DNA of 64,000 nucleotides. It comes from a virus. The first letter of the stretch is position 1, and every line of letters begins with the position of its first letter. Of this stretch, positions 36,926-43,641 are shown piece by piece. Under the pieces are notes generated by a model. The model was not told the DNA's origin, made no database searches, and was given only the letters and a program-made list of their open reading frames with translations. The stretch lies in IMG/VR virus record IMGVR_UViG_3300044644_000679, positions 31,492 through 95,491 of that record. One strand, given 5' to 3'. Made by a program: the position numbers and the translations under genes.

Positions 36926-37421
36926 AGCAGCAACCGCCCTTTCTGCAAGTGATACAATAACAGTTATCGCTGGTAACGCTTTCATCGCCAGTATCAATAC
37001 ATACCATAACGGGAAGACCGCCACGCATTACAAATCCTACATTACCGGGATGATCGTCACCAAAATGAAATCCACAATCTTCCATGTTTCCGATTAGGTT
37101 ATCAATCTCATTTTCATAATCATACATAATACTTCCACGATCACAACATTCACAACCATTACCGGGACAGCAGATTAGTTCAGCGATTTCAGTAATAAAG
37201 CCCCATCCGCTGAGACTCTTATCACTCCTACGAACACGCCCGACTTGACTATAAACATATGGGGCAAGATTATACATAGAGAGTTCAGTCTGGTTAGCGT
37301 GTGCAATGTCTGCACTCTCTTTAGAATCGAATACCTTGAAGCCCCTATTCTTCATTCCCTTGAGTTTATAGAATGAGGATGCACAACCCGAACCACTCTT
37401 TTTCTTTACAATAGTATACAT
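36918..37421 (-). CDS. Kinase-fold-like (APH-type) Cys-rich phage protein
   Basis: 167 aa starting MYTIVKKKSGSGCASSFYKL behind AGGGAG. FHFGDDHPGNVGF then MVCIDTGDES resembles the catalytic (HxDxxPxN) and metal-binding (IDxGD) loops of aminoglycoside-phosphotransferase-type kinases, but the catalytic Asp region is shifted and no N-lobe is clear. CCPGNGCECC and CYCITCRKGGCC add many cysteines, perhaps for zinc. Function unknown. Confidence 0.5.
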   Translation of the reverse strand: MYTIVKKKSGSGCASSFYKLKGMKNRGFKVFDSKESADIAHANQTELSMYNLAPYVYSQVGRVRRSDKSLSGWGFITEIAELICCPGNGCECCDRGSIMYDYENEIDNLIGNMEDCGFHFGDDHPGNVGFVMRGGLPVMVCIDTGDESVTSDNCYCITCRKGGCCYE

Positions 37422-37423
37422 AA

Positions 37424-37639
37424 TCAACTCCCTAGACTAATAAGAATGTCGGCATCAAAGTTATCTGGAAAATCACGCTCACAAATATCTGCCAATGTAT
37501 CTGGACGAACTAGCGTATCATCATTTGGGCCAAAACTAATAGGACTATTTAGTAATGATTCCATAGTATTTTCATAATCCCAATCAACATGGTCACAAAA
37601 ATCTTTGAGTGTAACGCACTTATAAGTAAAAATATCCAT
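37424..37639 (-). CDS. Hypothetical protein
   Basis: 71 aa, MDIFTYKCVTLKDFCDHVDW, acidic. Two bases separate its stop from the next start. Function unknown. Confidence 0.6.
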   Translation of the reverse strand: MDIFTYKCVTLKDFCDHVDWDYENTMESLLNSPISFGPNDDTLVRPDTLADICERDFPDNFDADILISLGS

Positions 37640-37647
37640 AGTTATCC

Positions 37648-38352
37648 TTAGTGAGAGGGAAACAACACGTTAGCCAAACCCTTGACGCACAGATTACAGT
37701 CTACACTACCCTTAGTCGGTGTGCAAGTGACAACGCCACGACCACGACGGATTTCGGGGCAAGTGATAAACTTCGTACCATTTAGCACGACGAGTTTGGG
37801 CAGACTGTTACGCCACTCAGCAGCAGCGGCTTTACGCTTGGGACGCTTCTTAGCAATCTTTTGATCACTATCGCACCACGCGAACAGTTTGAAACCTTGA
37901 GCCTTTGCCTCATTCATATCGGTATCATTGTGGATACTAGCATATACATTCATATACTTTTCAAATGCCACAAGGCGACTATCGTAGATATGAGTATAAA
38001 ACCACATATCGGGCAACGCAACCCCATCGGCCAGAATACTCTCACAAGCCCACATTACATTCTCAACATAGTTGGTATCCAACTCACCATTGAGAAACCA
38101 ATCACCACGCTCATGCCAACGAATAGACTTCTCTTTACGAATCGCTTCCAGAATCATAGCACGAATACGATTCTTCTCTGTGATAAGATTCTGCATACCA
38201 GCAGGACGCACGTTAGGATACATTTTCTCGGTTTGCTCTGCATAGCAACCGTCACCAAGAAATGCACAAGTAGGTGGGCAAGTATCACCCACGGGACGCG
38301 ACACCACCAAACAACCCTTACCAAGTTTATCGTTACCGTCTGCAACTTTCAT
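37648..38352 (-). CDS. Phage gp88-like Cys-rich protein
   Basis: 234 aa. CPPTCAFLGDGCYAEQTEKM near the N-terminus, RWHERGDWFLNGELD, and a C-terminal CTPTKGSVDCNLC cluster resemble the gene-product-88-like phage family (possible iron-sulfur or zinc binding). Function unknown to me. AGGAGAAAG precedes the start. Confidence 0.65.
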   Translation of the reverse strand: MKVADGNDKLGKGCLVVSRPVGDTCPPTCAFLGDGCYAEQTEKMYPNVRPAGMQNLITEKNRIRAMILEAIRKEKSIRWHERGDWFLNGELDTNYVENVMWACESILADGVALPDMWFYTHIYDSRLVAFEKYMNVYASIHNDTDMNEAKAQGFKLFAWCDSDQKIAKKRPKRKAAAAEWRNSLPKLVVLNGTKFITCPEIRRGRGVVTCTPTKGSVDCNLCVKGLANVLFPSH

Positions 38353-38375
38353 AACTTTCTCCTGTGTATGCCATC

Positions 38376-38403
38376 ATTCTACACTCTATATCGGCATGGT
38401 CAA
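38376..38403 (-). promoter_or_regulatory. Sigma70-type promoter
   Basis: -35 TTGACC, 16-bp spacer with GCCGATA, -10 TAGAAT. Drives 37648-38352 and following genes. Confidence 0.82.
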
Positions 38404-38465
38404 GAGAAATCTTTAGAGAGCAAAGCGTGTGCCACTTGTTGCAAAAAATGAAATAACTGAATCCT

Positions 38466-38533
38466 AGGGCATTTGGCACGAAAAACGCGGCCCGCCCCGT
38501 TGTTGCTAAATCCTTGAGAGATAAGGACTTACG
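38466..38533. repeat. Double-hairpin boundary element R5 (one dyad)
   Basis: Dyad TAAATCCTTGAGAGATAAGG with ACTTA, next to AACGCGGCCCGCCCCG, and the word TTTGGCACGAAAA shared with R7 and R8. Between tRNA-Asp and the next promoter. Confidence 0.75.
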
Positions 38534-38542
38534 AAAAGAAAA

Positions 38543-38616
38543 CGAGAATGACGGGACTTGAACCCGCAACCTCTAGCGTGACAGGCTAGCGATCTAACCA
38601 ATTGATCTACATTCCC
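38543..38616 (-). tRNA. tRNA-Asp, anticodon GUC
   Basis: 74 nt. Acceptor GGGAATG/CATTCTC, discriminator G, anticodon stem CTAGC/GCTAG with loop CTGTCAC, T arm GCGGG/CCCGT-type pairing. Confidence 0.94.
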
Positions 38617-38620
38617 AAAA

Positions 38621-38692
38621 TGACCCCACAGGGAATCGAACCCTGATTCTCGGAGCGAAAATCCGATTTCCTAACCGTTAGAAGATGGGGCC
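38621..38692 (-). tRNA. tRNA-Glu, anticodon UUC
   Basis: 72 nt. Acceptor GGCCCCA/TGGGGTC, discriminator A, anticodon stem TCGGA/TCCGA with loop TTTTCGC. Four bases from tRNA-Asp. Confidence 0.94.
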
Positions 38693-38695
38693 AAG

Positions 38696-38767
38696 CTGGC
38701 AAAACAGGATTCGAACCTATAACCTAGCGGTTAACAGCCGCTTGCACTACCGTTGTGCTATTTGCCA
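38696..38767 (-). tRNA. tRNA-Asn, anticodon GUU
   Basis: 72 nt. Acceptor TGGCAAA/TTTGCCA, discriminator G, anticodon stem AGCGG/CCGCT with loop CTGTTAA. Confidence 0.94.
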
Positions 38768-38771
38768 ATAT

Positions 38772-38840
38772 TTCGGGACTACGATTCGAACGTAGAAAGA
38801 CTGATCCAAAGTCAGTCGTGATACCGTTTCACCATCCCGA
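38772..38840 (-). tRNA. tRNA-Gln, anticodon UUG
   Basis: 69 nt. Acceptor TCGGGAT/GTCCCGA with the weak U1-A72 pair typical of tRNA-Gln, discriminator A, anticodon stem ACTGA/TCAGT with loop CTTTGGA. Confidence 0.93.
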
Positions 38841-38842
38841 AG

Positions 38843-38914
38843 AGCCGACAACAGGACTTGAACCTGTAACCTACTGATTACAAATCAGTGGCTCTACCAT
38901 TGAGCTATGTCGGC
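38843..38914 (-). tRNA. tRNA-Thr, anticodon UGU
   Basis: 72 nt. Acceptor GCCGACA/TGTCGGC, discriminator U, anticodon stem ACTGA/TCAGT with loop TTTGTAA, T arm ACAGG/CCTGT. Confidence 0.94.
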
Positions 38915-38926
38915 CACCACCGCAAC

Positions 38927-39073
38927 TCAACCGTCAGCCTCCGAAGCATAAATATTGTTATACCATTCCTCACTATCATCTACTACGATAATCTCTTCCT
39001 CATATACGATAAGATCATCATACTCTTCAGTATCGTAAGGGCCGCACCATTTCATGACATTTTCGTTGTACAT
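38927..39073 (-). CDS. 48-aa very acidic peptide
   Basis: MYNENVMKWCGPYDTEEYDD then VYEEEIIVVDDSEEWYNNIY. No clear Shine-Dalgarno, but it is directly downstream of the promoter at 39106-39134 and upstream of the tRNA cluster in the same transcript. Function unknown. Confidence 0.58.
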   Translation of the reverse strand: MYNENVMKWCGPYDTEEYDDLIVYEEEIIVVDDSEEWYNNIYASEADG

Positions 39074-39105
39074 AGTATTTAGGGGTTAAAGGAATGGTTT
39101 TATCT

Positions 39106-39134
39106 ATTATACTGTATACACACCAAAAAGTCAA
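39106..39134 (-). promoter_or_regulatory. Sigma70-type promoter of the tRNA cluster
   Basis: -35 TTGACT, 17-bp spacer, -10 TATAAT. The -35 abuts the 3' end of tRNA-Lys. Drives 38927-39073 and the five tRNAs after it. Confidence 0.8.
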
Positions 39135-39208
39135 TGAGTCATGTAGGATTCGAACCTACGACCAACGGATTAAAAGTCCGATGCTCTAACCAACTGAGCT
39201 AATGACCC
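39135..39208 (-). tRNA. tRNA-Lys, anticodon UUU
   Basis: 74 nt. Acceptor GGGTCAT/ATGACTC, discriminator A, anticodon stem TCGGA/TCCGT (one mismatch) with loop CTTTTAA, T arm GTAGG/CCTAC. Confidence 0.93.
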
Positions 39209-39264
39209 AAAATGGGGGTGTCTGCCATACTCGACTGTCTTTTACTTATGGCTTCTTTGATATC

Positions 39265-39292
39265 ATTATGCCATAAGCCCCCAGTTTGTCAA
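39265..39292 (-). promoter_or_regulatory. Sigma70-type promoter of tRNA-Lys
   Basis: -35 TTGACA, 16-bp spacer ending TGG, -10 CATAAT. It begins one base after the stop of 39293-39571. Confidence 0.75.
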
Positions 39293-39571
39293 CTATTCAA
39301 ATAACTTAATCTGTCCGTCATTTTCTACGATAGGGTTGAAATCCAGTAGTTCGTTACCATCATCGTCTTCATAGCCATAAGTCTCATCCTCAACAATCTC
39401 GCGGATACGCTCACGATACTCCTCATCGCTATGGTTGTCAAGCCATGAATCCAGAAGATCATTAGCCAGTAGATCATTCACGCATAGAGTAAAGTTCTCG
39501 GGCCATGCGTTAGTCTCATCACGCCAGATAGCCCTCATCTCAGATGCAGTAAAGATATCAAATATTCCCAT
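39293..39571 (-). CDS. Hypothetical acidic protein
   Basis: 92 aa, MGIFDIFTASEMRAIWRDET, helical and acidic with LLDSWLDNHSDEEYRERIRE. It overlaps the end of 39558-39761 by 14 bases. No family recognised. Confidence 0.62.
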   Translation of the reverse strand: MGIFDIFTASEMRAIWRDETNAWPENFTLCVNDLLANDLLDSWLDNHSDEEYRERIREIVEDETYGYEDDDGNELLDFNPIVENDGQIKLFE

Positions 39572-39761
39572 TTTCTACCTCAATGTCTATTACAGGAAAC
39601 CAGCCACTCCAACCATCTTGAATGTTTTTCAAAAGAATAGCCTTTTCTCCCTGCCAGCACGGTGCTTCCTTTGCTTCCTGCTCAACTTCCCACAAGCCAG
39701 GATGCCGTTTCAACCGTTCTTTTGTCCACTTGCGAGCGTTCTGTTTAGGTTTGATAATCAT
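39558..39761 (-). CDS. Basic hypothetical protein
   Basis: 67 aa, MIIKPKQNARKWTKERLKRH; basic first half, acidic end. Preceded by GAAAGGACGATAAT. Function unknown. Confidence 0.6.
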   Translation of the reverse strand: MIIKPKQNARKWTKERLKRHPGLWEVEQEAKEAPCWQGEKAILLKNIQDGWSGWFPVIDIEVENGNI

Positions 39762-39785
39762 ATTATCGTCCTTTCTTGTCTACAA

Positions 39786-39814
39786 AGTTTACTCTAAAAT
39801 GGAAGGTCTGTCAA
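39786..39814 (-). promoter_or_regulatory. Sigma70-type promoter, weak -10
   Basis: -35 TTGACA, 17-bp spacer, -10 TAAACT. Drives 39558-39761. Confidence 0.65.
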
Positions 39815-39844
39815 GTCATCCTGTCGCTGACTATCTGCACAACA

Positions 39845-39970
39845 TCAATCTTCATTCTTTGGGAAAGACTCTCCCCCGCATTTTGCCTGCCTTTTGTATT
39901 CTTCCCATTCCTCCCAAACTACCAAGTCTGCCGATTCCTCGCAGTGTACCCATTCATCCCATTTTGACAT
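39845..39970 (-). CDS. 41-aa acidic peptide
   Basis: MSKWDEWVHCEESADLVVWE then EWEEYKRQAKCGG; AAGGAGTTATGGT precedes the start and excludes the longer frame, which would run through the promoter. Function unknown. Confidence 0.62.
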   Translation of the reverse strand: MSKWDEWVHCEESADLVVWEEWEEYKRQAKCGGESFPKNED

Positions 39971-40002
39971 ACCATAACTCCTTATGCTATGCGGACTTAC
40001 GT

Positions 40003-40030
40003 AGCCTACCATATTATCGGCGTTTGTCAA
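40003..40030 (-). promoter_or_regulatory. Sigma70-type promoter, weak -10
   Basis: -35 TTGACA, 16-bp spacer with GCCGATA and TGG, -10 TAGGCT. Drives 39845-39970. Confidence 0.7.
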
Positions 40031-40050
40031 GCCCGACTTGAAACTTTTTC

Positions 40051-40134
40051 TAAGTCTATATCCCACAACGCTTTACGACAAATCCGGCCCGCCCGCCTAG
40101 CCCTAACTCCTTTGCCCGTAAGGACTTAGGAGAA
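40051..40134. repeat. Double-hairpin boundary element R6
   Basis: Dyads TAAGTCTATATCCCACAACG with CTTTACG, and TAACTCCTTTGCCCGTAAGG with ACTTA, around CCGGCCCGCCCGCC. Between the stop at 40153 and the promoter at 40003. Confidence 0.78.
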
Positions 40135-40152
40135 GGGTCTAGGCAGTGTACA

Positions 40153-40557
40153 TTAAAACAGGTGTGCCACACCAGCCTTGAACAAAAGTTCACCTACAGC
40201 TGAACGCCTGCACATGTCGCTACGTTCAGCATAGAACTGTCGAAAATCACCGTTACTCATTTCGCATGTAACAAGCGTAGGACTACGCTTAAACTCACTA
40301 TCATATTGACGGTAATCACTTGTCCAGTTCAAACGCGAGATTTCAGCCTGAGATAACTTGCGAACACCAACAACCTTGGCGAGATACCTTTCATAGTCGC
40401 CCGTTACTGGCTGGAAGTATCGAAAGTTATATACAGTACCAGTAACAGCATTAGTAAGACTATCATTTACACCCCTATAGATGTTATAGAGAAGGAAAAT
40501 ACCAATCGCCGCAACGGCACAAGCAAAACAAATGCCCAAAGTAAACGCATCATTCAT
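40153..40557 (-). CDS. Membrane-anchored phage protein
   Basis: 134 aa. Residues 5-27 form a transmembrane helix (LGICFACAVAAIGIFLLY); the rest (FRYFQPVTGDYERYLAKVVG, then RSPTLVTCEMSNGDFRQFYA) is a compact basic domain of a type I associate with small conserved phage proteins. Stop and start share a base with 40557-40772. Confidence 0.65.
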   Translation of the reverse strand: MNDAFTLGICFACAVAAIGIFLLYNIYRGVNDSLTNAVTGTVYNFRYFQPVTGDYERYLAKVVGVRKLSQAEISRLNWTSDYRQYDSEFKRSPTLVTCEMSNGDFRQFYAERSDMCRRSAVGELLFKAGVAHLF

Positions 40558-40772
40558 CAGAAATCATCTCCGTAAGTGTCACCAAAACATCCATAACCTT
40601 CATCAACGTCCCAACCGATAGAGTTCATAGCACTATCGTGGTCGCCATCCATACTATCATCATAGAAATCATTGTAATCATCATAGATAGCATCGGCAGT
40701 ATCATCATGGTATTCCATGTCATCATCCTCATAAGAGTTTTCGGGATCGTAGCAGGGATCTGGGTGACTCAT
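40557..40772 (-). CDS. Extremely acidic protein
   Basis: 71 aa starting MSHPDPCYDPENSYEDDDME. About 40 percent Asp and Glu with almost no Lys or Arg, so strongly negative. Start chosen for AAGGAG spacing. Such composition occurs in DNA-mimic inhibitors, but nothing else supports that role. Confidence 0.62.
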   Translation of the reverse strand: MSHPDPCYDPENSYEDDDMEYHDDTADAIYDDYNDFYDDSMDGDHDSAMNSIGWDVDEGYGCFGDTYGDDF

Positions 40773-40795
40773 CTTCATTTCTCCTTAGTTAGACT

Positions 40796-40984
40796 TTACC
40801 ACACGAAATCGTTGATGTCAAGCGGCTCGGGATACATTTCATCCCACAGGCCCGTCACTTCTGCATAGTCAAACGGACTACAATCCGGTTCGTCAATCGG
40901 CTCAACCATTGGTTCCACCACTTCTTCTGCGATCAGTGTGGCAAAGAAAGCATCCATCGCTTCTTGATCTTCAAAGGTATTCAT
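40796..40984 (-). CDS. Acidic hypothetical protein
   Basis: 62 aa starting MNTFEDQEAMDAFFATLIAE. AAGGAG favours this ATG over one 6 bases upstream. Acidic with Pro/Glu repeats (VVEPMVEPIDEPD). Function unknown. Confidence 0.6.
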   Translation of the reverse strand: MNTFEDQEAMDAFFATLIAEEVVEPMVEPIDEPDCSPFDYAEVTGLWDEMYPEPLDINDFVW

Positions 40985-41010
40985 TTCCATTTCTCCTTGT
41001 GATACCATCA

Positions 41011-41038
41011 TCATACAGGGTATATCGGCAATGTCAAG
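41011..41038 (-). promoter_or_regulatory. Sigma70-type promoter
   Basis: -35 TTGACA, 16-bp spacer with GCCGATA, -10 TATGAT. Drives 40796-40984. Confidence 0.88.
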
Positions 41039-41075
41039 CCCCTCCAACAATATTTTTTCCTTAAAAAGATGAAAG

Positions 41076-41146
41076 GTGATTTGGCACGAAAATCGCGGCC
41101 CGCCCCGTTCGCCCTAAACCCTTGTCAGATATAGAGTTACGTCAAC
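41076..41146. repeat. Double-hairpin boundary element R7
   Basis: TTTGGCACGAAAA then CGCGGCCCGCCCCG and a degenerate dyad TAAACCCTTGTCAGATATAG with AGTTACG. Overlaps the stop of 41142-41219. Confidence 0.72.
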
Positions 41147-41219
41147 TGTTCACAATCCAAGCCGCTATACATCCGATCACGAATGAAATAGAAAGAACAA
41201 TCGCATCACCTGTACGCAT
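41142..41219 (-). CDS. 25-aa membrane peptide
   Basis: MRTGDAIVLSISFVIGCIAA: a single hydrophobic helix. AAGGAAGTGAAA lies before the ATG. Paired with another tiny membrane peptide 2 bases upstream. Confidence 0.5.
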   Translation of the reverse strand: MRTGDAIVLSISFVIGCIAAWIVNS

Positions 41220-41221
41220 TT

Positions 41222-41320
41222 TCACTTCCTTATTGGAAAAACAAGATCAGAAACAAGATAAGAGCAACCAACGCCAATAACAAATCCCACACCTATTTGT
41301 ACCCAGTTAATATCGACCAT
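41222..41320 (-). CDS. 32-aa membrane peptide
   Basis: MVDINWVQIGVGFVIGVGCS: one hydrophobic helix then PIRK. Its last codons double as the ribosome site of the 25-aa peptide. Confidence 0.5.
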   Translation of the reverse strand: MVDINWVQIGVGFVIGVGCSYLVSDLVFPIRK

Positions 41321-41335
41321 CCGTGATCCCTTTCT

Positions 41336-41638
41336 TTAGTTACGAACCAAAACATTATCTTCAAACGGAGTACCATCACGCAAAAACCATTCAAAGTTTT
41401 TCTGGTACACACTCACCGGACTATACTGATTAATACGCTTTTTAGTAGTGCTGGTTCGATATCCACCACTGCTCAACTTAATCAGCCCGTTAGGATAAAA
41501 AACCACCACCTTAGTACCATGCAACTCAATCGCCACACTTCCATCATGTTCAATGTAAGCGTAGGTATTGTTTCCCACCTTACGTTGACTGCGATTAGTC
41601 TTGCCCAAAACCATCTTAGTCGCTTCGGAGTGAGTCAT
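41336..41638 (-). CDS. Conserved phage protein (GGYRT-TTKxRIN family)
   Basis: 100 aa. GTKVVVFYPNGLIKLSSGGY followed by RTSTTKKRINQY and a WFLRDG ending matches a small phage protein family seen widely, with basic N-terminus KTNRSQRKVG. Role unknown. Stop and neighbour start are adjacent. Confidence 0.75.
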   Translation of the reverse strand: MTHSEATKMVLGKTNRSQRKVGNNTYAYIEHDGSVAIELHGTKVVVFYPNGLIKLSSGGYRTSTTKKRINQYSPVSVYQKNFEWFLRDGTPFEDNVLVRN

Positions 41639-41788
41639 TTAGCACCAAAAGTAAAAGGGAAGATAAACAAAAAGATAACTAGTCCAGAAAACCAAGAAAG
41701 CCAAAATGCCTAGCCCACTAACCATACCAAACGTGTCAACATCATCAGGATGTTCACCAAACAGATTGTAGCAAATCCACTTTTTCAT
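41639..41788 (-). CDS. 49-aa membrane protein
   Basis: MKKWICYNLFGEHPDDVDTF then a hydrophobic C-terminal half ending YLPFYFWC. GGGAAAG precedes the start. ATGA coupling with the 31-aa peptide. Confidence 0.58.
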   Translation of the reverse strand: MKKWICYNLFGEHPDDVDTFGMVSGLGILAFLVFWTSYLFVYLPFYFWC

Positions 41789-41880
41789 TGTGAATACTTT
41801 CCCGCCAGAAATCCAAGGCAAAACACAATATTCAGAATCGGCAGAACGAACACGACAAAGATGAAACTAGCACGATACAT
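41785..41880 (-). CDS. 31-aa membrane peptide
   Basis: MYRASFIFVVFVLPILNIVF: one hydrophobic helix. Preceded by AAAGGAGAAAGAA; TGA overlaps the next ATG. Confidence 0.58.
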   Translation of the reverse strand: MYRASFIFVVFVLPILNIVFCLGFLAGKYSQ

Positions 41881-41907
41881 TTCTTTCTCCTTTGTTCTTA
41901 TATCGAC

Positions 41908-41935
41908 ATTCTATCGTCTAGACTTTAGTTGTCAA
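41908..41935 (-). promoter_or_regulatory. Sigma70-type promoter
   Basis: -35 TTGACA, 16-bp spacer ending GACGA, -10 TAGAAT; flank TAGAATGTCGATA shared with the promoters at 32964 and 42562. Confidence 0.8.
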
Positions 41936-41949
41936 GCGGATTTTTGCTG

Positions 41950-42066
41950 ACTACGCTGACTACAAAATGATCCGGCCAGTTTGGCCGAGACTTCCCAGTT
42001 TGCCCAAACCCCCCAAACCCCCCATTTTGCCTAGATTACCCATCTTGCCTATCTTACCAAAACCCC
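41950..42066 (-). other. G-rich stretch with a collagen-like frame
   Basis: After the stop of 42067-42393 the minus strand reads GGGGGGTTTGGGGGGTTTGG and on, four G runs with short loops. In one frame it encodes Gly at every third residue (MGNLGKMGGLGGLGKLGSLG), a possible 26-aa product without a convincing ribosome site. It may be a G-quadruplex element, a peptide, or both. Confidence 0.4.
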
Positions 42067-42393
42067 CTATTCTTCGTGAAATGCGGAGATTTCCTGTCCT
42101 GCCATATTCTGTAGTTCATAGAAAGCCCGCAAAGCCTCTACTCTATCTTTGCTTCCCGGCTTACCTACCTTATCAACCATGAGATCACTACCCCCTACAA
42201 GGCGGGGATCGACTTTCTCTTTCTTCATCTTGCCCATATTTCGCAAAGCCGTTTTATTAAACTTGATTACCTTTTCGCTACGGATTGGCCCGTATTCACC
42301 ATCGGCTAGGCTAGGCTGATGAGGAACGGCGATTCCCAAAAAGCATGAACGAATCTGGCGTTCGGCATCGCGGATAATCTTAAACTTTTTCAT
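42067..42393 (-). CDS. Basic hypothetical protein
   Basis: 108 aa starting MKKFKIIRDAERQIRSCFLG behind AAGGAAAA. Basic, Lys/Arg-rich centre (ALRNMGKMKKEKVDPR) and helical end. No family recognised. Confidence 0.62.
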   Translation of the reverse strand: MKKFKIIRDAERQIRSCFLGIAVPHQPSLADGEYGPIRSEKVIKFNKTALRNMGKMKKEKVDPRLVGGSDLMVDKVGKPGSKDRVEALRAFYELQNMAGQEISAFHEE

Positions 42394-42410
42394 TTTTTGT
42401 TTTCCTTGTT

Positions 42411-42533
42411 TCAAGAGTTCATGAACCGAATAGCATCTTGGGAAGTCTTAAAAACTCCCAACAGTTTACGCTTTCCGTTGGCTTCGGAATATACCTTATA
42501 CTTGTTTCCGACTACGATCAAAACCTGAGTCAT
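42411..42533 (-). CDS. 40-aa protein, paralogue of 43667-43795
   Basis: MTQVLIVVGNKYKVYSEANG then KRKLLGVFKTSQDAIRFMNS. It matches the second copy almost residue by residue (VLIVVGxKYKVY, GKRxLLGxF, RFMN). Its own promoter lies at 42562. Function unknown. Confidence 0.72.
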   Translation of the reverse strand: MTQVLIVVGNKYKVYSEANGKRKLLGVFKTSQDAIRFMNS

Positions 42534-42561
42534 TTTCATTTTCTCTTTCTTATCTATCGAC

Positions 42562-42589
42562 ATTCTAGCGTCTAATCTTGAAGATGCAA
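42562..42589 (-). promoter_or_regulatory. Sigma70-type promoter, weak -35
   Basis: -35 TTGCAT, 16-bp spacer, -10 TAGAAT with the TAGAATGTCGATA flank. Confidence 0.6.
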
Positions 42590-42599
42590 GCGGAAAAAC

Positions 42600-42752
42600 T
42601 TACGATTTTTTGTTTTCGTTTTTCGTTTTTTCTTGCATACGCTTCATTTCCTCATCTCTTTCCAGAGACTTCAAAAACTCTTGAACGTATCCGTCCCGAT
42701 TGTCACGGGAATAATCATAACCATCATCGGAATATCTATAAGACTTTCTCAT
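42600..42752 (-). CDS. 50-aa charged peptide
   Basis: MRKSYRYSDDGYDYSRDNRD then a helical tail rich in Lys/Glu (ERDEEMKRMQEKTKNENKKS). Ends just before a promoter. Function unknown. Confidence 0.58.
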   Translation of the reverse strand: MRKSYRYSDDGYDYSRDNRDGYVQEFLKSLERDEEMKRMQEKTKNENKKS

Positions 42753-42756
42753 ACTA

Positions 42757-42903
42757 TCAACCTTTCATACTTTCAAAAAACTTACGAACCATTTCATCAT
42801 TCTTTTTCATATCCTTATTCACAATCGGCATATTGTATGCAACTTGCCTATTGTTTTCATTCTTGATTCTCTTAATCGCATTTTTCATTGTCTTATTCAT
42901 CAT
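42757..42903 (-). CDS. 48-aa basic peptide
   Basis: MMNKTMKNAIKRIKNENNRQ then KKNDEMVRKFFESMKG. GAGAGAGTTTAAG precedes two adjacent ATG codons. Function unknown. Confidence 0.55.
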   Translation of the reverse strand: MMNKTMKNAIKRIKNENNRQVAYNMPIVNKDMKKNDEMVRKFFESMKG

Positions 42904-43024
42904 CTTAAACTCTCTCTTTCTTATGCTATATATAAGAGCAACTACCGTGCCAAACATAGATTATTTTTTTTTGCGTTTCGCTCGGGAAAAACGCTATGAC
43001 ATTTTTTGTGCTTAGATATTGAGC

Positions 43025-43102
43025 GTAGCATTTTGCAACACCCTGTAGCATTTTGCGTTAGTGATTTCCGCCGTGAAACTGAGGTAGTGTAGCATTTTGC
43101 AA
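43025..43102. repeat. Three direct repeats GTAGCATTTTGC
   Basis: The 12-mer GTAGCATTTTGC occurs at 43025, 43045 and 43088 in a 300-base gap without genes (42904-43265), two copies followed by AAC. This spacing suits binding of a protein, as in iteron-type origins or operators. No promoter is recognised for 42757-42903 between them. Confidence 0.65.
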
Positions 43103-43150
43103 CGGATTGCCCATCTTAACATGCCTCTTTTTTAGGCGTGGAATATATTA

Positions 43151-43266
43151 TTTTTTGGCACGGATTTTGCGTTGATATTCGCCCTAAGTCCTTATGCCAC
43201 AAGGGTTTACGTCAAATCTGGGGGGCCGGATTCGCCCTAAGTCCTTATAGGATAAGGCTTTACGTT
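43151..43266. repeat. Double-hairpin boundary element R8
   Basis: TTTGGCACGGATTTTGCG, then CGCCCTAAGTCCTTATGCCA with CAAGGGTTTACG, GGGGGGCCGG, and CGCCCTAAGTCCTTATAGGA with TAAGGCTTTACG. Both dyads are intact. Confidence 0.82.
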
Positions 43267-43334
43267 CAATCTTCTACAGTCATACAGATGTACAGTAGTC
43301 CAACGTACACGCATACGAATACTAGAATGGGCAT
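43266..43334 (-). CDS. 22-aa membrane peptide
   Basis: MPILVFVCVYVGLLYICMTV ends in ED. An unusually good ribosome site, GGGAG eight bases before ATG, supports this very short frame. It ends exactly where R8 begins. Confidence 0.5.
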   Translation of the reverse strand: MPILVFVCVYVGLLYICMTVED

Positions 43335-43389
43335 TCTATTGTCTCCCTATTGTGGGGGGTGCTTACCGGTTTAGATTAGATAGTACGCT

Positions 43390-43605
43390 CTAGGCTGCGT
43401 GAATGAACACCCGTTCACTCTTGGTCTGATTCGTGATGGTTACGATCCAGTTGCGACCACTACCATCCTCACGCATGACAGCATTGATAAGGCCAGCATA
43501 TACCCTACCCTTCGGGTCGATCACACTGGTATACTTACCAGCGATCATAGATGCGAAGATAGTGTTGAGGTTATTCTTACGGACAGCGTATGCAGTGCCA
43601 AACAT
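43390..43605 (-). CDS. Hypothetical protein
   Basis: 71 aa, MFGTAYAVRKNNLNTIFASM, basic, beta-rich end (NWIVTITNQTKSERVFIHAA). The MFGTxxAxRK opening also appears in the unused upstream frame of 42757. AAGAAAG is its ribosome site. Confidence 0.62.
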   Translation of the reverse strand: MFGTAYAVRKNNLNTIFASMIAGKYTSVIDPKGRVYAGLINAVMREDGSGRNWIVTITNQTKSERVFIHAA

Positions 43606-43641
43606 TTTCTTTTTCTTTCTTAGGGTTGGATAACTGTGGAT

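Noticed and set aside
41967-42182. 71-aa plus-strand Pro-rich frame
   Set aside because: Reverse complement of the G-rich stretch and of the end of 42067-42393; repeats come from the G tracts, with no ribosome site.
42958-43020. A terminator from the T run at 42961-42971
   Set aside because: The run is poly-T on the plus strand (poly-A on the minus strand) with no GC stem before it in either direction.
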